A stretch of 64,000 bases of DNA from Kitasatospora sp. NBC_00458 (GCF_036013975.1 NZ_CP107904.1:7597001-7661000), one strand, 5' to 3'. Counted from the stretch's first letter, positions 16,698 to 25,493 are shown. Numbers and translations are program-made. Notes: generated from the letters alone by a model not told the origin.

Positions 16698-19001
16698 CTA
16701 CTTGAGCCCGTTGTCGATCGCCGTGATGAGCGCGCCACCCGGGGTGTCGCCCGTCATCTCCCAGATCATCGCGCCGAGCAGGCCCTTCGACTTCAGGTAG
16801 GCCGTCTTCTTGCCGATGGACCAGGCGTCGTCGAAGGTCCACCACTGCCCGCCCGCGCCGGTGTACCCGTAGGTCGCGACGGACTGTTCGTCGTGGTAGA
16901 CGGAGAGGTTGGGGAAGGTGGTGATCAGGTTGTTGTACCCGCGGGTGCCGGCCTCCTCGGCGAACTGGCCGGGGGCTGCGCCGGTCGCGCTCTGCCACTC
17001 GCCCTTGACGCCGCCGTCCGCCACGCCCTGCCAGCCGCGGCCGTAGAAGGCGAGGCCGATGGTGAGCTTGCGCGGGTTGACCCCGGCGTCGAGGTAGGGC
17101 TTCAGCGCCGCGTCCACGCTGAAGTGGTTCGGGTACGGGTCCTGGGCGTCCGGGTAGAGGTTGCCCTGGTGCCCGGTGCGGTTGGGCTCCCACGAGTTGT
17201 CGCTGCCCGCGCCGTGGAAGTCGTAGCCCTGGACGTTGGCGATGTCCAGGTAGTTGAAGATCTTCGAGAGGTCCCAGCCCTGGTCGATCTTGACCGGGTC
17301 GGCCGGGGTGAAGGCGGTCAGCAGCTTGTGCGAGCCGCCGAGCGCGTCGAGCTGCTTGCGGAACTCGGCCAGCAGCTGCGTCAGGTTGGCCTTGTCGTTG
17401 GTGTTGTAGTGGTTGCCGGCGTGGCCGTCGGGGGAGCCGGGCCACTCCCAGTCGAGGTCGATGCCGTCGAAGATCCCGGCCGCCACGCCGTCGCCGCCGG
17501 CGCCGTTGTAGAGCGGCAGGTTGCCCTTGATCCACACGTCGATGCAGGACTTGACGAACTTCTGCCGGGAGGCCTCGGTGGCGGCCGCGTCGGAGAAGTA
17601 CTTGGAGTACGTCCAGCCGCCGAGCGAGACCACGACCTTCAGGTTCGGGTACTTGGCCTTGAGCTTCTTCAACTGGTTGAAGTTGCCGCGCAGTTTGCCC
17701 CAGCCGTCGTCGGCCACGCCGTCCACCGACTGGGCCGCGCTCATCGGGCGGGCGTAGTCGGCGTCCGCGTCGCCCGCGCCGGTGCCCTGGTCCGGGTCCT
17801 GCGGGTTGGCGGTGGTGCCCCGGGTGACCCCGGCCATGCAGGTGAGGTTGACCGGATCGATGTTCTCGAAGGCGTAGTTGATGACGTCGAGCTTGGCCGC
17901 GCTGCCCGAGGTGTCGAGGTTCTTGACGAAGTACTGGCGGCCGTAGATGCCCCACTGGGTGAAGTAGCCGACCCGGGCGTACTTCCCGGCACCCACCAGG
18001 TCGGAGGTGGTGACGGAGAGCGGCGCCGAGGCGGGCGAGGCGTTGTCCGCGCCGTCCCGGGCCTTCACCGTGAAGGTGTAGGCGGTGGACGGGGAGAGGC
18101 TGGTGACGGTGGCGGTCAGCGTGGAGCCGGTGACCGTGCGGACCAGGGTGGTGCCCTGGTAGACGTCGTACGCGGCGACCTTGAGGTTGTCGGTGGCGGC
18201 GTTCCAGGCGAGCGTCACCTCGCTCGAACCCACGGCGGTGGTACGGAGGTTGGTCGGCGCGGTGGGCGGGACCGGGTCGGTGGCCGGGTCGAAGGTGGAG
18301 GCGGTGACCGGCACGCTGAGCGGGCCGGTGTTGCCCCGGGTGTCCTTGGCCCGGACCGTCAGGGTGTAGCTGGTGGCCGGGGTCAGCCCGGTGACCAGGG
18401 CGTCGGCGGTGGCACTGGTGGCGAGCACGGTGGTGCCGCTCAGCACCTCGTAGGACGCGACCTGGAAGTCCCCGCCGGTGGCGGCCGGCCACTTCAGCGC
18501 GAGGCTGTGCGCCGTCGAGTCGGTGACCACGGGGGTGCCGGGCGCGGACGGCAGGACGTCCGAACTCCCGTCGCACTTGTCGCCGTTGATGCGGCAGCCG
18601 GTCGGCGTGCCGACCGGCCCGTTGGCGACGAACCAGAAGCTGTACGGCTCGGTGGTGCCGTGGGCGGGCACGTTGGCGTTGTAGAACGCGTTGGTGGCCG
18701 TGACGTGGCGGCCGTTGGCCGTCGCGGTGCCGTTGTAGCTGTTCTGGATGGTCACGCCGGCCGGGAGGTCGAACTCCAGGGTCCAGCCGGAGACGGCGGC
18801 GGCGTTGTCGTTGCGGACGATGTAGGTGCCCTTCCACCAGGAGCCGTTGTTCTCCGTGGTGAAGGTGGCGGTGAGCTTCCCGGCGGCGTTGGCCGGCGTG
18901 GCCAGTGCGGTGATCGCGGCCAGCGGGAGGAGCAGGACGGACAGCAGCGCCAGCAGTCTGTGGCGCGCTCGCGGGCGGTGCGCCCGGGGTCGAGCGGACA
19001 T
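16698..19001 (-). CDS. secreted GH18 chitinase with CBM2-like and two fibronectin III modules
   Basis: A 767-residue extracellular chitinase. A signal peptide (residues 1-39, cleavage near PANA-AGK) is followed by a CBM2-type binding domain (about 41-137; TATFTTENNGSWWKGTY, GWTLEFDLPAG). Next are two fibronectin type III domains (about 150-335), and then a GH18 catalytic barrel from KYARVGYFTQWG. The active-site motif is DGIDLDWEWP (about 512-521), with Glu as the acid. SLGGWTYSKYF and MIWEMTGDTPGG are the other family blocks. It hydrolyses beta-1,4-GlcNAc polymers outside the cell. GGGAG lies 6 nt before the ATG. Its promoter (19152-19193) has the classical chitin-responsive direct repeats. 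Chitin specificity is strongly supported by family and promoter. Confidence 0.94.
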   Translation of the reverse strand: MSARPRAHRPRARHRLLALLSVLLLPLAAITALATPANAAGKLTATFTTENNGSWWKGTYIVRNDNAAAVSGWTLEFDLPAGVTIQNSYNGTATANGRHVTATNAFYNANVPAHGTTEPYSFWFVANGPVGTPTGCRINGDKCDGSSDVLPSAPGTPVVTDSTAHSLALKWPAATGGDFQVASYEVLSGTTVLATSATADALVTGLTPATSYTLTVRAKDTRGNTGPLSVPVTASTFDPATDPVPPTAPTNLRTTAVGSSEVTLAWNAATDNLKVAAYDVYQGTTLVRTVTGSTLTATVTSLSPSTAYTFTVKARDGADNASPASAPLSVTTSDLVGAGKYARVGYFTQWGIYGRQYFVKNLDTSGSAAKLDVINYAFENIDPVNLTCMAGVTRGTTANPQDPDQGTGAGDADADYARPMSAAQSVDGVADDGWGKLRGNFNQLKKLKAKYPNLKVVVSLGGWTYSKYFSDAAATEASRQKFVKSCIDVWIKGNLPLYNGAGGDGVAAGIFDGIDLDWEWPGSPDGHAGNHYNTNDKANLTQLLAEFRKQLDALGGSHKLLTAFTPADPVKIDQGWDLSKIFNYLDIANVQGYDFHGAGSDNSWEPNRTGHQGNLYPDAQDPYPNHFSVDAALKPYLDAGVNPRKLTIGLAFYGRGWQGVADGGVKGEWQSATGAAPGQFAEEAGTRGYNNLITTFPNLSVYHDEQSVATYGYTGAGGQWWTFDDAWSIGKKTAYLKSKGLLGAMIWEMTGDTPGGALITAIDNGLK

Positions 19002-19151
19002 GGTTCTCCCTGTGACGTGGGGGTTGGACAGGGTGACGTAGAACCGTACGGATGGTGCGGGGTGGTGCGGGGTGGTGCCTGATCGGCGCCTGTCGGAGCG
19101 GTGGTGCGTGGCCGATCCGTGCCCGCGCTTGTGGGGAGACGGGGCATGGGA

Positions 19152-19193
19152 ACTGTAGGAGGACTGGACCAATGCGTCAACAGGTCTGTACCA
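19152..19193 (-). promoter_or_regulatory. chitinase promoter with DasR-type direct repeats
   Basis: Read on the minus strand: TGGTACAGACCT (19193-19182), then -35 TTGACG (19180-19175), a 17-nt spacer that contains TGGTCCAGTCCT (19171-19160), then -10 TACAGT (19157-19152). Each 12-mer differs by one base from the TGGTCCAGACCT repeat known from Streptomyces chitinase promoters. The upstream copy lies in ACTGGTACAGACCTGT, which matches 13 of 16 positions of the DasR site ACTGGTCTAGACCAGT. The two copies are 22 bp apart. This predicts GlcNAc/chitin control and a leader of about 145 nt. Confidence 0.85.
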
Positions 19194-19296
19194 GTGGGGA
19201 GTTGGGGTGGTCTCCCGGGAGGTGCGCGGCGGACCGGTGGACGGACCGGTGGACGGGCAGGTGGGCGGGGCGGTGGGCGGCCCGGCCGGGCGCACC

Positions 19297-20289
19297 TCAG
19301 GGGCGGCGTGGGCCGCCGGTCAACTCGTCCCCCAGCGGGCTGCGGGAGTACAGCACCGAGCGGCCGTGCCGGGCCCGGCTCACCAGTCCGGTCGCGTGCA
19401 GCACGGTCAGGTGCTGGCTCACCGCGCCCGCGGTCACACCCAGCCGGTAGGCGAGGTCGGTGGTGGTGGCCGGCTCGGCGAGCAGCGTCAGCAGCCGCGA
19501 CTTCGGCGTGCCGAGCAGCTGCTCCAGCGCGCGCGGGGTGGCCGGCGGCCGCGGTCCGGCCATTCCGGCCTGGCCGCGCGCCGGATAACTGATCTGCGGT
19601 GCACGGTCGTCGCTGATCATCGTGATCGCGCCCCGGGCGAAGAACGTCGGCACCAGGACGAGTCCGCGGCCGTGCACGGTGATATCGCCGTCGGCGTCCG
19701 CCCAGTTCCGGTCGATCGAGAGCACGCCGTCCGCCCAGTGCAGCCGCCGGTCGAGGTCGGCGAAGAGCGTCGCCGCCCCCTGCTGGGCCAGCACCCGCGC
19801 CCGGTAGACCAGGTCCGCCTCCAGCACCGCGCGGGCCTGCGGCCACCAGGCGGGCGCCAGGCAGTACTCCCAGTACTCCTCCAGCGCGTCGGCGATCCGG
19901 GTCAGCAGCCGGGCCGGATCGGCCAGCCCGTCGGCCAGGACGGCGGGCATCGGCCGGTGGTCCAGCAGGAAGGTCCGTTCGAGTTCCGGGCGCAGCTGCT
20001 CGGGCGGGAGCGCCCGGACGGCGGCCAGCTCGGTGCGGAAGTCCGGGGAGGGAGTGGCCGGGCGGGGTGTCAGGAAGTCCGGGAGCCACCGGTTGGAGGA
20101 GACCAGTGAGAGGAGCAGCGAGGAGTCCAGCCGTTCGAACGAGGGCCGGATCCGCTCGAAGGCGGGGGACTGGAGTGTGTAGACGCCGGGATGGGTCCAC
20201 ATCCGCAGGCTGAGCGAGGCCTCCTGGATCGGCGAGCAGGCGAACCAGGTGGAGGCCAGGTCGGCCAGGCCGAGTCTGAACCGGTGCAC
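19297..20289 (-). CDS. ArsR-type transcriptional regulator with DUF5937 domain
   Basis: A 330-residue regulator. The long N-terminal part (HRFRLGLADLASTWFACSP onwards) is DUF5937-like. The C-terminal about 80 residues are an ArsR winged helix: LLTLLAEPATTTDLAYRLGV, then TAGAVSQHLTVLHATGLV and RARHGRSVLYSRS. The GTG at 20289 is preferred (G-rich ribosome site). The in-frame ATG at 20313 lies inside the palindromic operator. It is divergent from an MFS transporter with a 19-bp inverted repeat between them, so it probably controls both itself and the transporter. No metal-binding Cys cluster is visible, so the ligand is likely organic. The effector is unknown. Confidence 0.82.
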   Translation of the reverse strand: MHRFRLGLADLASTWFACSPIQEASLSLRMWTHPGVYTLQSPAFERIRPSFERLDSSLLLSLVSSNRWLPDFLTPRPATPSPDFRTELAAVRALPPEQLRPELERTFLLDHRPMPAVLADGLADPARLLTRIADALEEYWEYCLAPAWWPQARAVLEADLVYRARVLAQQGAATLFADLDRRLHWADGVLSIDRNWADADGDITVHGRGLVLVPTFFARGAITMISDDRAPQISYPARGQAGMAGPRPPATPRALEQLLGTPKSRLLTLLAEPATTTDLAYRLGVTAGAVSQHLTVLHATGLVSRARHGRSVLYSRSPLGDELTGGPRRP

Positions 20290-20311
20290 GCGACCCCCCG
20301 TCGCCGACTGC

Positions 20312-20330
20312 ATTTAGGCCCAGCCTAAAT
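20312..20330. promoter_or_regulatory. operator candidate between ArsR-type regulator and MFS gene
   Basis: ATTTAGGC and GCCTAAAT form a perfect 8-bp inverted repeat around CCA. It is AT-rich against a very GC-rich background and lies between two divergent genes, 23 bp before the regulator GTG and 41 bp before the transporter ATG. Confidence 0.65.
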
Positions 20331-20370
20331 CAGTACTGCTGAGGGGCGGTGTCGGGGTGGGATCTTGGAC

Positions 20371-21939
20371 ATGACCACCTCACCGGCGGCGACTGCCGCA
20401 CCTACCTCCGGCCTGCCCGAAAGCGGTGGACCCCCCGACGGACGACCGCCGGAGCCGGGCGCGTCCGGCGCGCCCGGGAACGACCGGGCGGCCGGGAACG
20501 CCTCGAACGCCTCGAACACCGGGAACACCGGCGCGGCCGGGAACGCCTCGAACAGCGGCACGGCCGCGGGCTTCGCGGGGGAGCCCGCGGGTGCTGGGAA
20601 GGCCGGCGGCCCCGGCGGCCCCGGGCGCTCGGAGCGGCGCGCGTCCCGGGCGTCCCGGCTGCTGCACCCCGACCCGATGGTCCGGCGGCTCGCCGGGATC
20701 ACCCTGCTCAACACCGTCGGCAGCGGGCTCTCGCTCTCCGTCGCCGTGCTCTTCTTCACCGGCACCCTCGGACTGAGCGCCGCCCAGCTCGGCCTGGCGC
20801 TCACCGCGGCCGGGCTCTGCGGGGTCGTGGCGAGCGTCCCCGCAGGACGCGCCGCCGACCGCTGGGGATCGCAGCGGATCCTGGTCGCCCTGGTGGCGCT
20901 CACCGGTCTCGGCACCTTCGGCTACACCCTGGTGGACGGCTACCCGGCGTTCGTGGTGCTGGCCTGTCTGGTGGCCGCCGCCGACCGCGGTTCCTCCGCC
21001 GTGCGCGGCGCGCTCTACGCCGAGGTGCTGCCCGCCGACAAGCGGGTCGCCGGCCGGGCCTACCTGCGGGTGGTGACCAACGTCGGCATCTGCCTCGGCA
21101 CGGGCGTGGGCGCGGTGGCCCTCCACCTGGACTCGCGGCCCGCCTACCTGGCGGCGATCCTGGCGGACGCCGCCTCCTACCTGGTCGTGGCGCTGCTGTT
21201 CCTGCGGCTGACCGTGCCCGGCACGGGCGGTGCCGGGCGGGCGGCGGAGGCGAAGCTGCCGAAGCCGGTGGCGGCGGAGCGGGAGAGGGGCCGCAACCCC
21301 GCGCTGCGCGACGGGCCGTTCCTGCTGGTGACCGCGCTCGGCTCGGTCCTGTGCCTGCAGTTCGCGATGCTGGAGGTCGGAGTGCCGCTCTGGATCGTCC
21401 AGCAGACCGACGCCCCCCGGATCACCGTGGCGGGCACCCTGATCGTCAACACCGTGCTGGTGATCGCCTTCCAGGTCCGCGCCACCAGGGGGACGGAGGA
21501 ACCGGCCGCCGCCGCCCGCGCCTGCGGCCGGGCCGGGCTGATCCTGGCCGCCTCCTGCCTGGTGCTCGCACTCGCCCACGGCGCTCCGGCCGCGATCGCC
21601 GTCGTGGTGCTGCTGGTCGGCGTCGCGCTGCAGGCGATCGGCGAGGTGCTGAGCCAGGCGGGCAGCTGGGCGCTCAGCTACGACCTGGCGGGCGAGCGCG
21701 CGCACGGCGCCTACCAGGGCGTCTACAACGCCGGAAGCTCTGCGGCACTGATGATCGGGCCGGCCGTGGTCTCGACCGTCGTCATCGGGTACGGCCTGGC
21801 GGGCTGGGCCGCGCTCGGCGCGCTGCTCGCCGGCGCCGGCCTCGCCATGGGCCCCGCCGTCCGGTGGGCCGGACGCGAACGCGCCGTCAGCGATGGCGGT
21901 GGCAGCGGAGGCAGTGGCGGCAGCGGAGGCCGGCGGTGA
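20371..21939 (+). CDS. MFS transporter, probable drug/proton antiporter
   Basis: A 522-residue major facilitator. About 12 hydrophobic helices run from residue about 100 to 505, with the MFS A-like motif as GRAADRWGSQRILV after helix 2. The N-terminal about 95 residues are an unusual hydrophilic tail rich in Asn, Ser, Gly and Ala (GNASNASNTGNTGAAGNASN), encoded by repeated GGGAACGCCTCGAAC-like units at 20485-20565. The C-terminus is a Gly/Ser tail. The ATG at 20371 is used; a TTG two codons earlier is possible. It is divergent from the ArsR/DUF5937 regulator, which implies induction by an exported compound. The substrate is unknown. Confidence 0.82.
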   Translation: MTTSPAATAAPTSGLPESGGPPDGRPPEPGASGAPGNDRAAGNASNASNTGNTGAAGNASNSGTAAGFAGEPAGAGKAGGPGGPGRSERRASRASRLLHPDPMVRRLAGITLLNTVGSGLSLSVAVLFFTGTLGLSAAQLGLALTAAGLCGVVASVPAGRAADRWGSQRILVALVALTGLGTFGYTLVDGYPAFVVLACLVAAADRGSSAVRGALYAEVLPADKRVAGRAYLRVVTNVGICLGTGVGAVALHLDSRPAYLAAILADAASYLVVALLFLRLTVPGTGGAGRAAEAKLPKPVAAERERGRNPALRDGPFLLVTALGSVLCLQFAMLEVGVPLWIVQQTDAPRITVAGTLIVNTVLVIAFQVRATRGTEEPAAAARACGRAGLILAASCLVLALAHGAPAAIAVVVLLVGVALQAIGEVLSQAGSWALSYDLAGERAHGAYQGVYNAGSSAALMIGPAVVSTVVIGYGLAGWAALGALLAGAGLAMGPAVRWAGRERAVSDGGGSGGSGGSGGRR

Positions 21940-22077
21940 CGGCGCCGACGGCACGCTCCGGCCCGGGGCGGTGCGCCACGGGCCGGGCCGCGCCGACGAC
22001 TTCCGCACCGGGCCCGTCCGTGCTCGGGCCGGAGCCACTGGTACCGGGGGCACCGGCTGCGGCGGAGCCGCCGAGGA

Positions 22078-22500
22078 CTACTCCGGGACCACCGCGAGCG
22101 CCTCGATCTCGATCAGCACCTCGGGCAGGAACAGCGCCGAGACCTGCATCGCCGAGCTGGTCGGGAGCGGGGTGTCGCCGAAGAACTCGTTCCGCGCCTC
22201 GCGGACGGCGGCCAGATGCTCGATGTCCGTGAGGAAGTAGGTGAGCTTCACGAGGTCCGAGAAGTCCGCCCCGGCTGCGGCCAGGCAGCGGCGGATGTTC
22301 TCGAAGATCTGCCGGGCCTGCGCCTTCGGGTCGCCCGGCCCGACCAGGCGCCGCTCCTCGTCGAAGGCGACCTGGCCGGAGACGGCCACCAGCCGGCCGG
22401 TGCCGGTGACGACCTGCGTGTAGCCGGTGCCCGGGGCCACGCCGGGAGGCTCGGTGATGTGGGTCAGGTGGGCGGCGCGCCGCCCGGGTTCGGTGGTCAT
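22078..22500 (-). CDS. RidA/YjgF/YER057c family protein
   Basis: A 140-residue Rid-superfamily protein, expected to be a cytoplasmic trimer. Conserved blocks include VSGQVAFDEE, QIFENIRRCLAAAGADFSDLVKLTYFLTDI and the C-terminal IEIEALAVV. In archetypal RidA the imine-deaminase arginine lies in an ARS segment just before the last strand. Here the aligned stretch is LPTSSAMQVSALF, with Ser instead of Arg. It therefore probably belongs to a Rid subgroup without classical enamine/imine deaminase activity. ATG start at 22500. It is convergent with the MFS gene and divergent from the crotonase. Confidence 0.85.
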   Translation of the reverse strand: MTTEPGRRAAHLTHITEPPGVAPGTGYTQVVTGTGRLVAVSGQVAFDEERRLVGPGDPKAQARQIFENIRRCLAAAGADFSDLVKLTYFLTDIEHLAAVREARNEFFGDTPLPTSSAMQVSALFLPEVLIEIEALAVVPE

Positions 22501-22751
22501 GAGGTCATCGTGGCCGACGGATGATCACCGCACCAGTGTGTTTCCGGGGCGGGCCGGGACCGGCGGCCGGGACCGGGGAGGCGCGGCGGCCGGTGGGTCG
22601 GCCGCCGCGCCCGGGCACCGGATCGGCGGTCCGGGCACGGGTGGCTCTGGTCGAGCGGAGGGTGGGCATGTCAGAGTCGTCCGGGCGGCGCCCCACCGGA
22701 CGGCGTCCGCCCCCTCCGACCCACCCTCAGCCGGAAAGCAGGACCGCACCG

Positions 22752-23525
22752 ATGACCCGCGAAGCGCCCCTCGTCCACGTCACCACCGAGGACGCCGTCA
22801 CCACCCTCACCCTCGACTCCCCGCACAACCGGAACGCGCTCTCCACCCGGCTGATGGCCGAACTCACCGCCGGCCTCGCCGCCGCCGCGGCCGACCCGGA
22901 GGTGCGCGCGGTCGTGCTCACCCACGCCGGCAAGGTCTTCTGCGCCGGCGCCGACCTCTCCGAGGCGACCGGAGCGGACCCGACCGTCGGCCCGCGGGGC
23001 CTGGTCGACCTCCAGCGGGCGATCGTGGACTGCGCCAAGCCGGTCATCGCCGTCATCGACGGGCACGTCCGCGCCGGCGGCCTCGGGCTGGTCGGCTCGG
23101 CCGATCTCGCGGTCGCCGGGCCGGCCGCCACCTTCGCGTTCACCGAGGTCCGGCTCGGGCTGGCGCCCGCCGTCATCTCGCTGCCGCTGCGCCCCAAGCT
23201 GGACCCGCGCGCGGCCTCCCGCTACTACCTGACCGGCGAGGTCTTCGACGCCGCCGAGGCGGCCCGGATCGGGCTGATCACGCAGGCGGCCGACTCCGCC
23301 GAGGCCGCCGCCGTCGCGCTGAAGGGCCTGTTGGACGCCCTCCGGCTCGGCTCGCCGCAGGGCCTCGCCCAGTCGAAGCGGCTGGCCAACGCCGAGGTGG
23401 TGCGGTCCTTCGAACGGGACGCCGACGAGCTGGTCGAGCTGTCGGCACGGCTGTTCGGCTCGGAGGAGGCGCAGGAGGGGATGCGGTCGTTCCTGGAGAA
23501 GCGCCCGGCCCGCTGGGCCCGCTGA
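22752..23525 (+). CDS. enoyl-CoA hydratase/isomerase (crotonase) family protein
   Basis: A 257-residue crotonase, the usual single-domain length. The oxyanion-hole segments are KVFCAGADLSEA and GHVRAGGLGLVGSADLAV. A glutamate is present in FAFTEVRLGLAPAV, aligning with the first catalytic Glu. The usual second Glu position (in a GxxPGAG-like loop) is replaced by APAVIS, so hydration may be altered or the enzyme may act as an isomerase or thioesterase. The ATG at 22752 has AGGA 9 nt upstream; longer upstream starts give a non-family N-terminus. No adjacent CoA-pathway gene fixes the substrate. Confidence 0.87.
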   Translation: MTREAPLVHVTTEDAVTTLTLDSPHNRNALSTRLMAELTAGLAAAAADPEVRAVVLTHAGKVFCAGADLSEATGADPTVGPRGLVDLQRAIVDCAKPVIAVIDGHVRAGGLGLVGSADLAVAGPAATFAFTEVRLGLAPAVISLPLRPKLDPRAASRYYLTGEVFDAAEAARIGLITQAADSAEAAAVALKGLLDALRLGSPQGLAQSKRLANAEVVRSFERDADELVELSARLFGSEEAQEGMRSFLEKRPARWAR

Positions 23526-23665
23526 CGGGCGGCGGACTCCGGACCGCCGGTCGCCCGGTCACCCGGTCGCCCGGTCGTCGTGGGCGGTGCGGGCGTCGGC
23601 CGGGTGACGGCGTCGACCGGGTGGGGTGTGCGGTCCGGAGCCGCGTCACGCCAGGGGCGTCGGCT

Positions 23666-24445
23666 TCAGCGGACGGCGGCGCCCTCGCGCCAGAGGTCGA
23701 GCAGCGACCGGTCGCCGGAGCGGGTCACCCGGTCGGTGTCGACGGGCAGCCGGTTCCACAGCAGCAGGTAGAGGTCGTGGGCCGGGCCGGAGAGCGTCAG
23801 GTCGGCGGCCGGGGCGTCGGCGGGTCCGCCCGGCGGGAGCTCCACGGACAGCTGCTCCCGGCTGACGGTCAGCAGCCAGGGACCCGGCCGGTCGCCGTCG
23901 GTCGGGCGGACGAGCACCGTCCGGGGCCGCTCGCTGCGCACCCGGGTCCGGTCGAGCGACATGAACCCGCGCAGCAGCTCGTCGATCCCGTCCAGCGCGA
24001 GCTCCGCGTCGACCCGGGGACCCTCGACGCCCGCCGCCGCGTCGGCGTCGGTGCGGTGCACCGCCGTCTCGTGCGCCTGGCGGCGGGCCCAGAACGCGAG
24101 CGGGCTGGGCGCGGGCAGGAAGCTCCAGCAGTCCAGGTCGGCCGGGGCCGCGGTGAGCGTCGCCACCAGGGTGGCGTGGCCGGTCCGGAACCAGTCGACC
24201 AGGTCCGCGTCGTCGGGCTCCGGGCCCCAGGCGGCGCGTTCGCCGTCGGCGTCCATCCGGGTGCGGTGCGCGTCGCGGACGTTGGCCGTCACCCAGCGGT
24301 GCACCTGGCCGGTGTGCAGCACCAGGTCGCGCAGCCGCCAGTCCGGGCAGGTGGGGACCGGCGCGGCGAGGTCGGTGCCGGCTGCGGCGTCCGCGAGCAG
24401 GGTGCCCTCGCGCCGCAGTGCGTCGATGTGGTCGGTGATCTCCAT
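23666..24445 (-). CDS. maleylpyruvate isomerase-type (mycothiol-dependent) family protein
   Basis: A 259-residue DinB-like protein of the TIGR03083/maleylpyruvate isomerase N-terminal family. It opens MEITDHIDALRREG and contains the family core VPTCPDWRLRDLVLHTG with HRWV, and later RRQAHETAVHRTDA. The histidines in these two helices are the expected divalent-metal ligands. Members use mycothiol or act as thiol-dependent transferases in actinobacteria. The C-terminal domain (about 150-255) is the MDMPI-type small domain ending SLLDLWREG. The ATG at 24445 gives the canonical start. The actual substrate cannot be told, as the family is large and mostly uncharacterised. Confidence 0.8.
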   Translation of the reverse strand: MEITDHIDALRREGTLLADAAAGTDLAAPVPTCPDWRLRDLVLHTGQVHRWVTANVRDAHRTRMDADGERAAWGPEPDDADLVDWFRTGHATLVATLTAAPADLDCWSFLPAPSPLAFWARRQAHETAVHRTDADAAAGVEGPRVDAELALDGIDELLRGFMSLDRTRVRSERPRTVLVRPTDGDRPGPWLLTVSREQLSVELPPGGPADAPAADLTLSGPAHDLYLLLWNRLPVDTDRVTRSGDRSLLDLWREGAAVR

Positions 24446-24674
24446 GGGCCGAGAGTCTTCCAGCGCCGGCGGTTCCCGGACCCGGTCACCGGGACGGTCG
24501 GCGGAAAGCGGCGGCAGGTTGGCAGTTTCTCGGGGGTCGCCGCGCAGCCCCCGGGCCGTCCTGCGGCGGCCTCGCCCGGTCGTCCCGCGGCGCCCCGTCG
24601 GTCGTCCCGCGGTGGCCGTGTGACCTTGGCCGCCTCCGCGCCGGGGGCGTCCTACGGACCGGTAACGTGAGCGC

Positions 24675-25433
24675 ATGTCGATCACGCGTTCCCTGTTCAC
24701 CGCTGTCCGGGCCGGTGGCCGGCGCGCCGCGAGCCGGGCGGTCCACCGGGGCTGGCAGTGGGTGCAGCGGGCGGGCGCGGTGTCCTGCGAGAACCCCGGG
24801 CCGTACCGGTTCGGTGAGCTGGGGGCCGGGACCAAGCTGACCTTCCCGCTCGGGGCGGTGTTCAACGAGCAGTGGATCACCATCGGCCCGTTCTCGATCA
24901 TCGGCGAGCGGGTCACCATCAGCGCCGGGTTCCTGCCGGGTCTCGACCTCGGCCCCGAGCCGATCGTGCGGATCGGCGGCGGTTGCGTGATCGGACGGGA
25001 CAGCCACATCGTCGGCCACCAGTCGATCGTGCTCGGCGACGACGTCTGGACCGGCCCCGGTGTCTACATATCCGACCAGGCCCACGAGTACCGCGCCACC
25101 GACCTGCCGATCGGCAAGCAGTGGCCGCGCAACGAGCCGGTCGAGATCGGCGCGGGCAGCTGGATCGGCACCGGCGCGGTGATCCTCCCCGGTGCGCGGC
25201 TGGGCCGCAACGTGGTCGTCGCGGCCGGCTCGGTGGTGCGCGGCGAGGTGCCGGACCACACGGTGGTCGCGGGCGCGCCGGCGAAGGTCGTCCGCCGCTG
25301 GACGGAGCAGGAGGGCTGGCAGCCGCCGTTCCGCACCGAGGCGCCCAGGCCGCTGCCGGACGACGTGACCGCCGCGCAACTGCGGGCGCTCGCCGGGTGG
25401 GACCTGCGGCTGCCGGGCGAGTCGGAGGGCTGA
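24675..25433 (+). CDS. hexapeptide-repeat (LbetaH) acyltransferase
   Basis: A 252-residue left-handed beta-helix acyltransferase of the maltose/galactoside O-acetyltransferase type. Hexapeptide-like turns run from about 70 to 205: ITIGPFSIIGERVTISAG, VRIGGGCVIGRDSHIVG, VEIGAGSWIGTGAVIL and VVAAGSVVRGEV. The catalytic-type His is in SDQAHEYR, and the closing coil is HTVVAGAPAKVVRRW. It should transfer an acetyl or other acyl group from CoA to a sugar hydroxyl in the cytoplasm. GTGAGCGC precedes the ATG; the ribosome site is weak. It is monocistronic and convergent with the PucR regulator gene. Acceptor unknown. Confidence 0.85.
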   Translation: MSITRSLFTAVRAGGRRAASRAVHRGWQWVQRAGAVSCENPGPYRFGELGAGTKLTFPLGAVFNEQWITIGPFSIIGERVTISAGFLPGLDLGPEPIVRIGGGCVIGRDSHIVGHQSIVLGDDVWTGPGVYISDQAHEYRATDLPIGKQWPRNEPVEIGAGSWIGTGAVILPGARLGRNVVVAAGSVVRGEVPDHTVVAGAPAKVVRRWTEQEGWQPPFRTEAPRPLPDDVTAAQLRALAGWDLRLPGESEG

Positions 25434-25493
25434 GACCGGGGCCGTCGGGCCGGTGGCGTGGCGCGGGGGCCGACGCGGTACGGGGGCGTGGGG

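Noticed and set aside
16167..19082. 971-codon rightward open frame
   Set aside because: Antisense shadow of the chitinase gene, whose motifs are unambiguous.
20312..20330. Iron box (DmdR/IdeR)
   Set aside because: Shares TTAGG-like bases but lacks the TTAGGTTAG half-site structure.
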